Assembly: GCA_019787685.1 (NCBI GenBank)
Contig: JAHNUO010000016.1
Location: 186,001-250,000, forward strand
DNA length: 64,000 bases
Direction of reading: 5' to 3'
Origin: Chiua virens
Lineage: Eukaryota > Basidiomycota > Agaricomycetes > Boletales > Boletaceae
Numbering within the stretch: position 1 is the first letter of the stretch; each line of letters begins with the position of its first letter. The position numbers and the translations under genes were made by a program. The notes under the pieces are model-generated. The model searched no databases and was not told the origin of the DNA. It saw only the letters and a list, made by a program, of their open reading frames with translations. Shown here one piece after another: positions 13,141 through 25,800 of this stretch.

Positions 13141-13303
13141 TTGGATTATCTCACAGTGGACGGATATTCAAACATGTCTACAAGATTATTATCAGATACA
13201 TGACAGAATAGTCGTACAAATTGTGAAGTGAATAATGCTCAATCAATCATACCAGGCTAAAGGGGAAACAAACAAACAAAAATCTCTAAAATGGGTGTCG
13301 GCG

Positions 13304-14547
13304 TTAGAGAGATTCCACTGCTTGATATCCTTCCAATTCCTGCCTGACGAAGGCAAGAGCTTGATCAGAAGATGGACGATCCTCAGATTTCTTCGACCAA
13401 GCAGATTGAAGGAATTCCCAATGAGTTGATGAGAGGTCTGAGGGGCGTTCATCCAAGGGGTTTTTGCCTTGATATTTGAGAATGATCACTTGGGTCTCCC
13501 TAGATACATGGTGGAACGGTATCTGTCCAGAAAGCACCTGGGATGAAATAGAAAAGATCATTGGTCAGCTTTTTGCCACGGGGCGCATAGGTGATTTTTG
13601 GTTACCTACCTGCCATAAGACACAGCCGAATGAATAGATGTCGCTACTTTTATTTGGTATTGGTCTGGAATTTTCCAGATCAGGGAGAACAAATAGCTCG
13701 TTCGCAGCCCAGCGATAAGCACCGATTCTGGAGGTTCCCGACTCGCTTGCATCAAGGAATGTAAAGGATAGGCCAAAGTCAGAGATAAATATTCGCCCAA
13801 GCCCATCGACGAGAATGTTAGAGCCTGTCAGGTCGCCATGGATGACCCCGGAATGATGAACTATACAGAAAGAAAATCCAGATACCATTACAACATGATA
13901 ACCCGTCCATTAACTTACGATACTGCAGACCACTTGCTACCTCATGAAGCTGCAGCCAGGTATGTCAACAATGTCATGGCCAAAGATTGGAAGAGAAAAC
14001 CAACAATGGTGAGTTTGCGTTCCATGGTATGCTGGCTGTGATTTCGGCGAATGAAGTCTGTAAGCGGACCTTCATCCATCCACAGTGTGATGAAGCAGGG
14101 GATATCGAGTTGATGGGTGACTCCAATCAAAGGCAAAACGTTTCGATGGCTTAATCTCCTCCACGTCCTATACTCCTTTTCAAACATCTATGCAATCCAT
14201 ATGTCAATACCCCAGCAACGTGCATTGTTGAACCAACTTACGTTACGAACTCTTGCTATGTCTGATTCTTCGTAGACGTTTTTGGGGCATTTGACGACAA
14301 CCACTGTAGGTTTTGGGCCCCATCCGATTAAGTGAGACTTGATCACTATGCTGAACCCCCCATGATAAATCACTGGTTGGCCAGGAATACGCTCTAAGTG
14401 AACTTCTGCACATTTTGGAGAGATTCTGCACGGCAATGGATGTGAGTTCCCTCTATCCCTTGGCTCACATGAAGCTCACCCTTGATAGATAACTTCGATC
14501 GCGAGATTTGCATACGATTGAAGTAACGAGAAAACACGATCGAACAT
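13304..14547 (-). CDS. Tyrosine-kinase-like (TKL) protein kinase
   Basis: Predicted cytosolic protein kinase. The start ATG at 14547 opens a 68-base exon (MFDRVFSLLQ) that splices to 14425-14242, then 14187 onward, through to a stop at 13304-13306. Kinase landmarks in order: a degenerate glycine loop (YHGGFSIVIKS), the VVVVKCPK lysine, LSHRNVLPLIGVT, the catalytic loop HGDLTGSNILVD, DFGLS, GAYRWAANELF in place of the APE motif, SSDIYSFGCVLWQ, and a C-terminal EDRPSSDQALAFVRQEL helix. The HGD in place of HRD is common in the expanded agaricomycete TKL set. An intron is needed near 13985-14025 to join LTI to LHEVASGLQYL. The gene is kinase domain only, with no extra domain. Its substrate is unknown. 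Confidence 0.8.
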
Positions 14548-15780
14548 AGTCGAGGTACCGTCGGGTCTGGCTACCTAGTCAAGGTGGAAGTGAGAGGGCC
14601 TCCATTTACATACTATCGTGTTCATGACACTGGAAGACTGGAAGTCTAGAACTTGCAAATGCTGTACCCCACGGGTGGAACTTAGCACGTACTTTGCATC
14701 AAAGAACTTTCCCTCGAAGACTAAACATGTCACCGGCCATTATCCGAATTCACAGCAAGTGGTGGACCTGCCAAGAGCGCATTCGTTATGGCAGCTTTTG
14801 GCACAGTAGTTTCCTTCAGAAAGTTCTCCGAGCACGCCAATTATGTAATATCGGCTGAGTCCACAGCAAGTACCCAGGCTGAGCGCTAGTCATCTGCATG
14901 AATACGTTCCCCCTCGTCCTCTGATCCCACCAACACTCTGTTATAGATGCCCATTATGCCCGCTGTCCTTCCCGCAATCTCTTCCATGTCCCACCACAGT
15001 TTCAAAGACTTTTTGTGTTGCATCGGAGGCGAGGAGGAGGTGCATCATCACTTTAATTTCTCTGTGCGATATCGCCTGCAGGATTGCTGACCAGGTGTTT
15101 CTGCAGGAACAATTCCCGTGGATACTCCCTCAGGCTCTCGACACATTGTCTAAGGGTCCCACAGTTCCCCCCTTTACAATTAATGATGCTCAGTTGCGTA
15201 CCAGTCTCACTCAACCGGCAAGCCCTTTCCCGAGCCTCACCAGGGACTTCAGCTCCATGTATTGTCACTCAGACTTCGAGGAGGTGCAGTGTTGCTTCAT
15301 TATCTTCTATTCGCACCTCTCCACATCACCTCCAAGATTGGTAATAGGTTGTTTTACAGAAACCATTTCCCTCACTTTTCCGAACCTCCTGCAGTTGGGT
15401 AAACATGTACATACCTGAAATGGGCACCGTCCCAAAGCCCACTCTGGCGGTCGATGTCAAACCTCGAAGCATCCCCATGCTTAACTCTGCACAACGATGT
15501 CAATGGGGACACTCAGACAACTTGATGCCCATCATACGCTGCCAGTGGTCAACCGGACCTTTCCTGATGGGACACCTTCGAGAGTGCCATTGGGTTGGTG
15601 AATCGGCGACTCTGTGGCGTCGCCTTTCAGTCGTAAGTTCGGTCTTTTTGGAAGAGAGGAAAGTGAATAATCAGGCTACTGTGCAACGATAGCTGTGTGA
15701 CTGTGCTTCCGTGCTCAATGCATGTTGGTGTCTATTTTTCGTTACTTGTCCCCAAGCCGCTAAATTGACCTACCTCAGGG
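14548..15780. other. Intergenic between two kinase loci, no gene seen
   Basis: Short frames only. One might expect the N-lobe of the decayed kinase at 15785, but no glycine loop or VAxK lysine could be read in any frame. Confidence 0.4.
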
Positions 15781-15784
15781 CATG

Positions 15785-16341
15785 ATCAGAACATCGTCTA
15801 TGGTACTTTGACGCCGGCGAGTCCATCTTGGTTTTTTCGGGTTTTTAAACGGGTCCGCTAAATCTTGAATTTCTATTTAGGCAGCTGTTTCTGTGGCTCA
15901 TGGCAGGGGCACTCTAGAAAACCCTATTCAAGCGTGCTCTGTTGACAGCGATGTTGATGGTGCGCGCTGGGCCGCCACAGAACTCTTCAAGGTGGATGCT
16001 GACCCATTGCCAACGAAGATGAGTGATGTATACTCGTTTGGATGTCTTATGCTCCAGGTGTGTCAGTTCTCCCATCTTGATGACGAATGGTGATTAATTG
16101 AGTGGTCTAGATGCTGACCGGAACTCCACCGTATTGTACCACAAAGAGGCCTGAACAAGTCGTGTATCTGAAGCATCTTGGAAAGGAGCCCATCGATGGG
16201 CAGGCTCTAAAGGTTGCAGATCGTCACATCGCTTTTTTACGCTGGTGCTGGTCTCTAGAACCCGAAAAGAGACCGACCATGGAGGCCATTGTCGGGTTCC
16301 TTCGTGAGGAAATCAAGCAGCTTGGGGAACAACGCGATTAA
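15785..16341 (+). pseudogene. TKL kinase C-lobe remnant
   Basis: Paralogue of the kinase at 13304-14547. A corrupted catalytic loop IVYGTLTPAS (near 15793-15825) stands where IVHGDLTPSN is expected, so the catalytic Asp is lost. Further on come GARWAATELF, MSDVYSFGCLMLQ (about 15960-16055), an intron of about 50 bases, then MLTGTPPYCTTKRPEQVVYL and EPEKRPTMEAIVGFLREE, ending in TAA at 16339-16341. No N-lobe was found upstream and the frame is broken at about 15840. The last two exons look intact, so decay may be recent. Confidence 0.7.
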
Positions 16342-16639
16342 AACTCAGGATGCGTCCCCATCTCGTAGCGAATGAGATAACACACTTCTAGAGATTGAAA
16401 TCTTGCCTTTTTTTCTGTGTTCGGGCTAGGTCAATAAGATGGACCTTGACCATCACACTTGCAATTTTCAGCAATTTGTTGTACTTCGTAGTATGCCTTT
16501 AGCTCTGAATATGAGTCCTTTATCATCCTGGTTTGGGGATCGCGGCGGCACGATACTTCATTTTGGCCGACCTTCAGCTTCATGGTGTACAAGTGATTCT
16601 TGTTAATGCAACAGCGTATATATCATTCAACTCAGATAC

Positions 16640-16960
16640 GGCTCAACTTTTCCGGCCTCATGAAACTCAGTCCCTCTGGATGGACCACACAGGTACTGAC
16701 GGCTGTCGCCAGCATTCCACTGCATACCCACATTTCGTCTCGAATGTGCGGGAACTATATCCATGCGACATACCAGCGGAAGGGTGTGGGCGTGACATCG
16801 ACACCAGCTTTCGGTTATCAACGGGACGAGGTGTTGGAGGGTCGACGTCTAGGAACAACGGCTCCAAGTTTCGCAAAGGGTGGAGACTTGCGGTCAACTA
16901 TGTACTTTCATGTCAAGTCTAACGTATTATGTACTTAATACACGCATGTCTCTGGAAAGA
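16640..16960 (+). pseudogene. 3' fragment of DUF6533-type gene (duplication copy 2)
   Basis: Bases here match 12585-12990. The frame reads SGWTTQVLTAVASIPLHT, as in the gene at 11143 (GWTTQVLMAVANIPLYT), then the frame shifts and the VRELY hallmark is only readable in another frame (VSNVRELYPCD). The 3' flank is also shared. It abuts the end of the minus-strand gene 16992-18718 just as copy 1 abuts that gene's relic at 13.1 kb. Confidence 0.75.
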
Positions 16961-16991
16961 CCGTCCTGTATCGTCCGTTTTGATTTTTTAT

Positions 16992-18718
16992 TCAAGGTTC
17001 AGTCGCTATGTGTACTGTGCCCGTCTCAGGTGCTTGCTCTGTCATTGAATGATTGACCTCCCCATCTGCAAACCTCATTGAAACCAGGCCCGCATCGAGC
17101 TGCCCCAACTGCCCCGACAACCCAAACCCACTGTCAATCCCCGACCCTCGCTGACCCCCGCGATGACTGTCGTGTACGTACATCTCACGCACGTTCATGA
17201 TAAACCGAGGGGTGAGAATGCACATCAGTATGTAGGAGAACATGTCTGTGAACAGCTGTGGTGTGCCAACATAAGTTGTCGTGGTCACAGTAGCGTTGAT
17301 GTTGTACAGCAATTGTCTAAACGATTGAATGTACGTGATATCAGTTTGATGTCAGTACAAGGCATTTCTGAGGGGGTACGCACGCGAAAAAGTAAAGCAC
17401 ACCTTCCTTGACGAGGAGGTTGATGTATTGGTTGGGCTTCCATTGCTTCGTGGCTTTGTACATCTCATATGACTCCTTGAAAAATTGGACAAGGGAAAAG
17501 ATAAACATAAGGGCACCGAGGATGAATCGTGGGATGAACGTATATGAGGCGAGCATTGATGGGGTATCCGCAGTGAATCCTATGTTGCAAATAAAGGCAT
17601 TGAGCACTTGAGGATTGCTTACTGGGAGGGAGATCAGGATAATTATCCAATGGAGTGGCTGGAACAGACCTATGAGATACGTGTTGGGGTTGTTATAATA
17701 ACCCGTATCCACAGAAAGGAGGACGATCATAGGCGCATAGCAAAGAAGAAGTACGCCGAGAACAATCCTAGATCCTTTGTACAATGCAAATATCCGTAGG
17801 ATCATGGCCACTATTTGACATCAGTGTGAATTGTCAGGAGGGTATGCTTATGAAGCAACAATTACTTACGATCTGCGGCAGCCAGGTAAACGACGAACGC
17901 CCAGTTGGCTATAAGGATGAGGACCGTGCCTTTATGTAGTTCATTACCGATGCAGGCATTTTATAAACAAGAGTGAGCCCCGCTTACACCTACCCAGGGG
18001 ATGTCAATGACTGTGGCTGTATCCAAAAGGAATACGTACGCCTATGGTTGCGTAGATAGTCAGTCGTGGAGTGCGTCAAAGTATAATAAAGTCGTACCAG
18101 TTGGGGCCCAGGTATGAAAATGGTCCCATCTGTTGAGGGGTTCAGAAGCGGATTTTGCCAGAAACACGATAAACTTGGTACATACAGAGCGATTCCAGCC
18201 TTTGCAATGGTTATTTTAGTCTTTGCCAGCTTCTCCACCATCATGCAAGACACTTACAAAGTCACAAAACATCCGAAATAGCGAACCTTTTAATCAAGTC
18301 AATGTGTGCATTGATTAGGGCTTCGAAATACGCACAATAATAAATAAGGTAGATACCCATGTCCACGGCCAATTCTATGAAAGAAGGTGTCAGACCAAAT
18401 CATTCCTGCATGTGCCATTGGCTATCCAACCCAAACATAGTCAATCTGCGGGGACGGTGAATGAAGGAAATTCTCTGTATAGTGGAAGATACAACGTACC
18501 TCTGTGGGGAAGGTGATGACTACCAGCAGTTTCAGTGCAAACATTGACACGGAATTATCGGCGCTCACTGTAATCATATACGACAATTGTAGCAATCACG
18601 ACTGCATCCAACACATGTGAGGTCGCATGCAACTACAAGTGAAAGCACTCTCACCGGAAATATAGTTATTCAGCTGCAATGCCGCGACGACAGATTGCAG
18701 ATCGTCAGTCTGAGACAT
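16992..18718 (-). CDS. DUF6533-type seven-helix membrane protein
   Basis: Same family as the gene at 11143, on the opposite strand. The start at 18718 gives MSQTDDLQSVVAALQLNNY, spliced to VIATIVVYDY, then a short DYVW exon and NWPWTWVSTLFIIVR. Further exons give GTVLILIANWAFVVYLAAAD and AMILRIFALYKGSRIVLGVL (17811 downward), a helix with QYINLLVKEGVLYFFA, and the last exon with the hallmark LTPRFIMNVREMYVHD (about 17170-17215), ending at 16992. Splicing between 18060 and 18300 is uncertain; the RYFEALINAH stretch there could be coding with one base missing, or intronic. It is probably a membrane protein of unknown role. Confidence 0.65.
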
Positions 18719-19750
18719 GGCCTCAAGTACGAAGGGAGAACTTCTGCCACGTCGAGCAGAAATTCGAGGATGAGGTTTAAAAACATGGCCGGGGAAGCCC
18801 GCGACTGTGCTCCTGACCCTGTTTCACAATATACTTTACGTAGTGGAACGGTCGTATGCTATAGCCCGTTTGACAAAGACCGAGGGGACAGCCTTGAAAC
18901 ACCGTGATGCCGATTGCAGCATTTGACAGCTGCTTCTGCTGACTTCAGTGCTAAGCTTGACATTTCAGCGCTATTTGCTCGATACTCGTGAAGGGAAGGT
19001 CAACCGATCACTATTGCTTCCCGGAAGTCATGCATTCGTGTATGCTAGACACTCCATGATTTTCTTCATACTGGCACCAAGCTTTGAGGTCGGTGTTTCC
19101 ATGAGCATCCGTCAACCCCGGCGAGTATGGTTAACGTTAACATCTGGTTGGTTACTGACCGGCGTGTCTTTCTTGAGTCTTACATACGACAGTCGACATT
19201 GTCACGGTGACGACCGCAGACCCGCCACATGCCAGGGCCCGATTGAAACAAATTTGAACTTGTTTGTCTCGATTTTCTTCTCTTCTGGCACACGCGGAAG
19301 AAACTGCGGAGCCATTAATATTTATTCATCAACTGGCCCTATGACGGGCCTACTACCAACAGTGAGAACTTGAGCTGTGTCCACAAGTCTGTAGCTCGTA
19401 CGTGATCCAGTCTTTTCGACCTCTTGCATCTGGTAACTGGTTGTGATGCATTTCATCATGACCGTATCGCCCAAGGAACTGCCCTTCAAGTTGCGTCCAG
19501 GGGGTCCCCGATTTACCTCCGGCAAGTGCATCCGAGCATTCGGCAACTGATTTCGAGATCTAGGGGCGACATTTTAAATGTTTCCCTGTGATGTAACTGT
19601 TGAGTAGAGCGAGAGCGCGCAACGATGGGTCAACCACAAGTACGTGGCGGTAGCGGTTTCAAATTCGATCTCAACGTATTATTAATCAACATGATGTAGC
19701 TACGAAGTACCGAGTACGTTCGATCGCGTGCGGACACTTCCAACAGTAAC
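18719..19750. other. Intergenic; unsupported ORF only
   Basis: A 141-codon plus-strand frame (18948-19373) is the longest here. It has no recognisable domain, is rich in Ser, Leu and Arg, and lacks flanking splice logic, so I do not call it a gene. Confidence 0.35.
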
Positions 19751-20045
19751 TGTTTCAAGACCTCCGGTTCTACCGGGAAACACAAGGAAGTGGTTCACAC
19801 TACCGGTAGATACTTGCTCGGTGTCCCTTTCACTGTCACGGTCAAATACGCCCCCATGGCTGATGTTGGTTGGATTGCTAGCCACACTTATAATATTATT
19901 TACGAACTTCTTGCAAATGGTGTGTCACAACTGTCTTCGAGTCCACACCCGTATATTCGTACATCCCACACCTTCGAAGCTTCAGGTACAATAAACACGT
20001 TGATCGCAAGCCACGTCCGATCGTCGTTTTCATCCAACCCTTACT
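19751..20045 (+). pseudogene. Decayed acetyl-CoA synthetase fragment
   Basis: Base-level match to the ACS gene at 38597-41063, exon 4. It begins at the AMP-binding loop exon (reads [20 protein letters not shown], against [20 protein letters not shown] in ACS), continues through [20 protein letters not shown], then jumps from the equivalent of about 39787 to about 39965 (GTACAATAAACACGTTGATCG). The frame shifts after the first 20 or so residues. The start coincides with an exon edge and is preceded by a different sequence ending in AAG. It is too short and broken to act. Confidence 0.85.
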
Positions 20046-20499
20046 TGCTTGCAGCGTTCCATGTGGTATCGTGTGGACCAGATGGTACCTCGCGATACTT
20101 GCGTCAGATGGGTTAAGATTCAAGCTCAAGGTTCACCTGCGCAGAACGGACAATGTACTGAAACACTCACTCACGCCGGTTGCTCCCGTTTAGCCACTTT
20201 TGAGGCACAAAAGTTTGCTGTACATGCTTAGAATGTCATATCATCTGACAATTGTGCCTGTTTACTTACTGCAGCACTGGTTCGATTTTGCACCGTTCCA
20301 ATAAGTCAGGCCCTCGGGGCCGGCCACCCAATCACCCTTCACAATAAATGGGGATGGAGTCAACGATCATTCTCGTGCGCAATTCGAAGGCCGGGAATAT
20401 CATTTTGCGACGGTAAAGGAAGCCTCTGTAGCGTTAGAGGTCCGTCGGCTGGAGTCCATGGCGCCCGAGAAGCAAAACATCAACGGGTATCAGCCACAG

Positions 20500-21700
20500 T
20501 GTATGATATGGATGTCAAGGGTGTCCTGCAATAACATCGTGTCTACGTTGAACCCGTCCGAGTCCTTGGTTTTGACCAATCAGGGATCTGTTACCACTGC
20601 TTTGACGCAGCCCAGTCGCTTCACTGGGTTGTGCACAAGGTCCTGGACAAATTTCTTCATTGCCCTCAACGCTCATGTTCTCGGGCCACTCAAATCCTAT
20701 CAACCTGTTGCGCTGGAATTTGTCTCTGATGGACATGGGGACATCATGTATCGTTTCTCCAGGGAAGGGCTGAGACAATCGATTTGAGCAGAGGATCAAA
20801 ACGTGTTTGGAATAATATGCACCAGTGTCTGGGTAAGCATTTCATACAGGATGACGCCACTCGACCACCAATCTATCCCGTAATCGGGATCAAACCCATC
20901 CAGGAATGATTCAGGGGCCACATAAGCGGGTTTCCCAACAATGCGCCAATCATAAGTGGCATGTGCGGGCTTTGCAGAGCCCGTCGTGATGCCTGCCAGG
21001 CAAAGGTAGTATCCGTTCTCTCTGATGAGGGATTGAGATTACGATGGACCATCCCAAAGTGTCCCTCTGAATAAAATAAGGCACAGGCGATATTAAGATG
21101 ATAGAACTTGGCTGTCTTTTCCGGTAGAGGCCCTTTCTTGCGCGTAACGAGCCTCCCAGGACGTAGCTCCCGGGATGTAGTGGAGCGAGAGGTAAAGGTT
21201 GGGGAAGTCGTAAATGCATCAATCGCAGACAGTCCAGGGATTGAGCAGAATTTCGCGTAGGGGCTTTCTTTCCATCTGGATGGTAACTGGATTTAGCTGC
21301 GTTGATGTGCATGTCAGACAACATCGTGACTCGGCTACGAATCAGACATACCGCATAACGCCATTTTATATTTGCCTTCTTGTAAATCTTGAGTGTGTAT
21401 AGGGAACCTGGGCGTTCGTATGGGTGCGTGGTTTCCTTTCAGAGTATACGAACGAGCAGGACGTTCTCGCGTACTAAAACAATGGGTAGATAGGAATGTC
21501 AGGATGTCACACCTCAGCTTACCTAGTTTCCGGACACACTCGAGCTCGCTGAGTTCAAGAGGCAGTGGAAGATGGTGAACCGTTATCCTGTTCTGGGAAT
21601 TGGGATTGACTCGGCTTTGGCCAATTCTGAGGCCAGGTTGATCTCGGTAAGTTATCTCGAAGAAGTATCTATAAGTTGATGCGCGAGTCGCACAGCTTGA
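20500..21700 (-). pseudogene. AGC-type serine/threonine kinase remnant
   Basis: Pieces of one kinase domain are readable in shifting minus-strand frames, from high to low coordinates: ELSELECVRKLG (near 21540), YLSLHYIPGATSWEARYAQE (near 21165-21205), HFGMVHRNLNP in place of HRDLKP (near 21035-21065), GKPAYVAPESFLDGFDPDYG then IDWWSSGVILYEMLT (near 20845-20935), and FVQDLVHNPVKRLGCVKAV (near 20600-20655). GxPxYVAPE with DWWSxGVxLYEML is typical of AGC-group kinases. The DFG loop is missing and the frame breaks several times. Confidence 0.65.
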
Positions 21701-22880
21701 CTCCGACCTCATCTGCGTGACCGTGACGTAACGCGGCGCGTTTGTTTCGATCCCGCCCAGCCTGAGCACAGGACAGGCATGGCAGGCATGGCAGGCGCAC
21801 GATCGATTGATCTATCGTCTGTTGTGGGAAAACTGCACGAATGCATTCAATGATCTTGGTATATCAAAACACTTGAAAACAGTGTAACAGACTGGAAAAC
21901 ACGCCGGTGAATATCACGACTCAGCGCTCAACCCGCAACTTTGAATTGAAGCAGAGAACGGTAGTAAGCATACTTTCTTTGACACCATATCCATAGACTT
22001 AGGACAGTGGATCGGAATCAGATGCTTCTTGTCGGTGGTCAGGATAGAGTTTTACTGCCGTCATGGATGGTGTGCTAGTAGCGTAGACGTGAAGCCTCGA
22101 TCGCGGTGGGCGGATCCGGGTTTGGGCGGTTTGTGTTCTGACACTCTGCTCTTTCCGTCGAAATTAGTGCTACTTCTGGTTTGTACCTCTATTGTGCTCA
22201 CTGCTAGGTTATCGAACCCATCTTGGCTTATCGATGACGGCGACTCCTCGTGGCAGGCACCGAAAACTCAAGTTGCGACGAGTCTCATTTTTTCCAAGCC
22301 TCCGGCCTGTGAGACCACCAACGCGGAATGCAATGCAAGCGATGATTCTGCAAGGGACATGGGATGGTGTGAAGGACGTAAGGCGGCGGTATTTATCAGC
22401 TGAAGGACATATCCGGAAGGTAGCATTACGCCGTGGAGTCTATGATGCCGCGGCTGTGTATGCAAGCTGTGAGGATTATCTCCATCCTGGCATACTGTGC
22501 TCATCCATGATCCAGGTTACTGTACCGGCCTAATTATCCCGGCCAATGTCGTTCACATGTTGCGACCACCGTCTGGAAGGGAACTCTGAGGTGACATCTA
22601 TGGTCCACATATCACGAATCAATACTTATGTCGTCATTTTCAATTGTTAACACTGGCGCCCTCGACATGTGATCCGATATGGGCGGTGCTATATGAAACT
22701 ATGTCTGGTTCTATTTTCTCACCACGTTGATACCTCGTTTATCTGTCCCGACCAATTCCTCGAGTCGTTCATCCACCATCGTTCCTTGTCATTCCTCCCT
22801 CAAACAAAGGTGAGCGACGCTCAAAAGGTAGCTAGCACTATACTAAAGCTTCCTGGACAGGCGCTTTGAACTGACCGATA
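21701..22880. other. Intergenic upstream of NLR, nothing recognised
   Basis: Contains a small direct repeat (GGCATGGCAGGCATGGCAGG, near 21775-21797) and short frames without recognisable features. The NLR promoter should be in its last few hundred bases. Confidence 0.4.
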
Positions 22881-25800
22881 ATGACGTTCGAACAGGGTGG
22901 CCCAAACCCATCCGCAGAGTTCCACGGCCCCTACAATGACGTCCAGAGAGACCAGAACAACGTGGCCGTGACTGTGAACACAAATGGTCCTCTACCCATC
23001 CTGCCTTCGTTGGCGAAACTGACGGGAGGATCACAAAACAGTGAAACCTCCGGAAAAACCTCATCGGCCGAAGAGGTCGGAAAGTACATTGGAAAGGACA
23101 ATTCGGGTTATCAAAGAAATCGCCAACTTGGTCCCTATCGACGTGGCAAGCACAATTCTGACAGATATTGCCACGATGCTCTCGCTCTTGAAGGTCTGTC
23201 TGGCTTTTCTATTCTTCTTTTCTGGAAATCGAAATGATCGATTCTACTGCAGAGGCGTGCCAAAAGAGAGGACAGTCTGAACCCTCCCATTCGCATTTGT
23301 AAAGCTATTTGCTCTACCTTAGCACTCGCCACGAGAGGTTTCTCCGTGGATCGTGTGAACGCAATATATTGGAGCGCATTGCATGCGCTTCGCTCGTATG
23401 TATTGTATGTCACTTATCGCTGTTCAACTTGGTTCACGTCAGTTGAAACAGTTCATTTGATTGTCTGCAATCGAAAGTGAAGAAGGCATTGAAGTTTGGT
23501 GCTGTGCCGAGATTGTTCGGTGCCAGTCCCGACGTAAAAGAAATCGATGCATGGACAGCCGAGCTGGAAAAAATCTCCACATCATTTAGCGTACGCCGAT
23601 GGTCCACAGTGCATCTTTATAACTACTGCTAATAATCTTAACAGGCAAGCTTAAACATTGTTCCTGTTATGCCTCTGGAACAAATATATGAACTGCGGCA
23701 GCAACTCAATGACCTCAGGTAAGGCTTTCTACCGTTCCGACAGATTAACCATCAACCATATGTTGCAGTTCCATTCCTGATCCTCCCCCGCTCCCTCCAG
23801 CCATGTTCTTCGGCCGTGAAGGACTGCTTGGCGAAGTCAAGACCGCGCTACTTCACGACGAGAACGTCGCTTTGATCGGCCCGGGTGGGATCGGAAAGAG
23901 CACCTTAGCTATCGCACTGATGCATGAAGATGACATCATCGAACACTGCAGGCGTCGGTTCTTCGTGAGCTGCTCGAGTATGACCCAGAAGACAGCAACC
24001 TTTGCCTCGTTCATCGAGTGCATCGCCCGCGTGCTTGGTACGTCGATGTCAGGTGCCGAAAGCGAGCGCCAAATCAAGACGAACCTCGGTTTCTCTCCTG
24101 TGCTCCTCGTCCTCGATAACGCAGAGGCTTTCGAGGACGCGGTGGATCGGAACGAGGCGGCACGAATATCAAACTTTATTGTCGACATTGCAAACACACC
24201 CGGCGTCACAGTCATGCTGACTTCCCGAACAAGTTCCAATCCCAGGGGGGTGACATGGACCCAATGTAATGTGCCGCCGCTCGAAAGAGTGCCGGCACGG
24301 TTATCTTTTAGGAAGATTTACCGAGGAGAAGACATCAGTGATGGAGAGATTGATGTTTTGTTGGCCGAAGTCGATTTCCATCCACTCTCTATTTCCATCC
24401 TTGCCTACACGGCGAATGAAAATAGATGGTCGGGGCAAGTGCTGTTGAGTAGGTGGAAGTCGCAGCGGGGCAAGATACTGCAGATGGGAGACTCGAATGG
24501 CAAAGATAACCTCAGAACAACGATCATGTTGTCTCTTGAATCGCCATCAGTCAAGGACCTCGGCGAGATCGCCGAGCACGTACTTTGGATCATCGCATTC
24601 TTCCCGCAGGGGATTAATCAAGACCACCTCTCCCACCTATTCCCGTCGTTCCCTCAAATATCGCACGTCACGGATATCCTCTCCAAAGTCTCACTGATTT
24701 ATTCATCTCTTCCTTTCCTGACAATGCTCGCCCCTATCCGACTATTCCTCCTTGATGTTTTCAAGGGCAAGGGCGTTGAACTTCTCGCCGATGCTCGCCA
24801 TGTTTACTACACTTCTCTGCGAGCCATTACCAGGAAAAAGGATTCATACTCCGATCTCATGGCTGATCATCTGAATATTGAATATCTGATCATGGCCGAC
24901 ATTAAGCATCCTCCGCCCGAGATTGACAATGGAGCTTTCCGTTCTGCCTGGAATGGATTTCTTTTCGGTCTCGCATGGCACACCCCACGCCCCACGTTAC
25001 TCAGTGATCACATTCCCTCGCTTCCTGAAAGTTCAAGCGCCGAAAAAAGCTTGAAGGCATGGTGCCTGCATGCCCTTGGAAGCCTTGATTTCGAACTCAC
25101 CATGTTTTCATCTGCCGCGAAATATAACTTGGCTGCGAGGACCTTGTTTGTTTCCGTCGAAAACCACAGCATGGCGTCGCTCTGCACTTTCAATGTGGCC
25201 GTGTCATACAATAACGGTGGATATTTCATTCAGGCGCAGCGGCTTCTGGATGACTTCATTCGTTCACCCTCCTGGCAAGGCATCGACCAAGACCGCAAGG
25301 ACGAGTTCAGTCACATTCTGGACATGTCGAAGGTACAAACATCGTCCGAAGGTGCAGACGACCTCTTCGTGCCCTCGAAGAATCGTGGGTTTAGTGATCT
25401 GGCATCGCGTGTGTTCCACTGGCAGGCCAAGATGTGGCATAGATGCAGCACCCTAGAACAAGTCCAGACACACCTCGAATGTCTCCGAGATGATTGCATG
25501 TCGTCTCCCGAACCGTGGGACCGCTGGCGATTCCTTTGCGCCCTGGCTGAAGTCGCATACCTGCAACGGGACTACAACACGGCGATGGACCGTCTCAACG
25601 AAGCGCACACGTCCGTCCAAGGCAACTTTCAGCTCATGATGGTCGTGCTGACGTCCCAGGCTATGGTCGCCTCCGTCCAGGGGGACCACGAGCGTGCGCG
25701 TACGCTCCTCCAGCGCGGTCTGGACGCGCACAGCATGGTGGCCACAGCTCCGTCCACCGACTTTTTACGGATTCTGTATGCGCGCGGTCGGAACGAGCTG

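Noticed and set aside
18948..19373. 141-codon plus-strand ORF
   Set aside because: No recognisable domain or splice partners; composition looks random.
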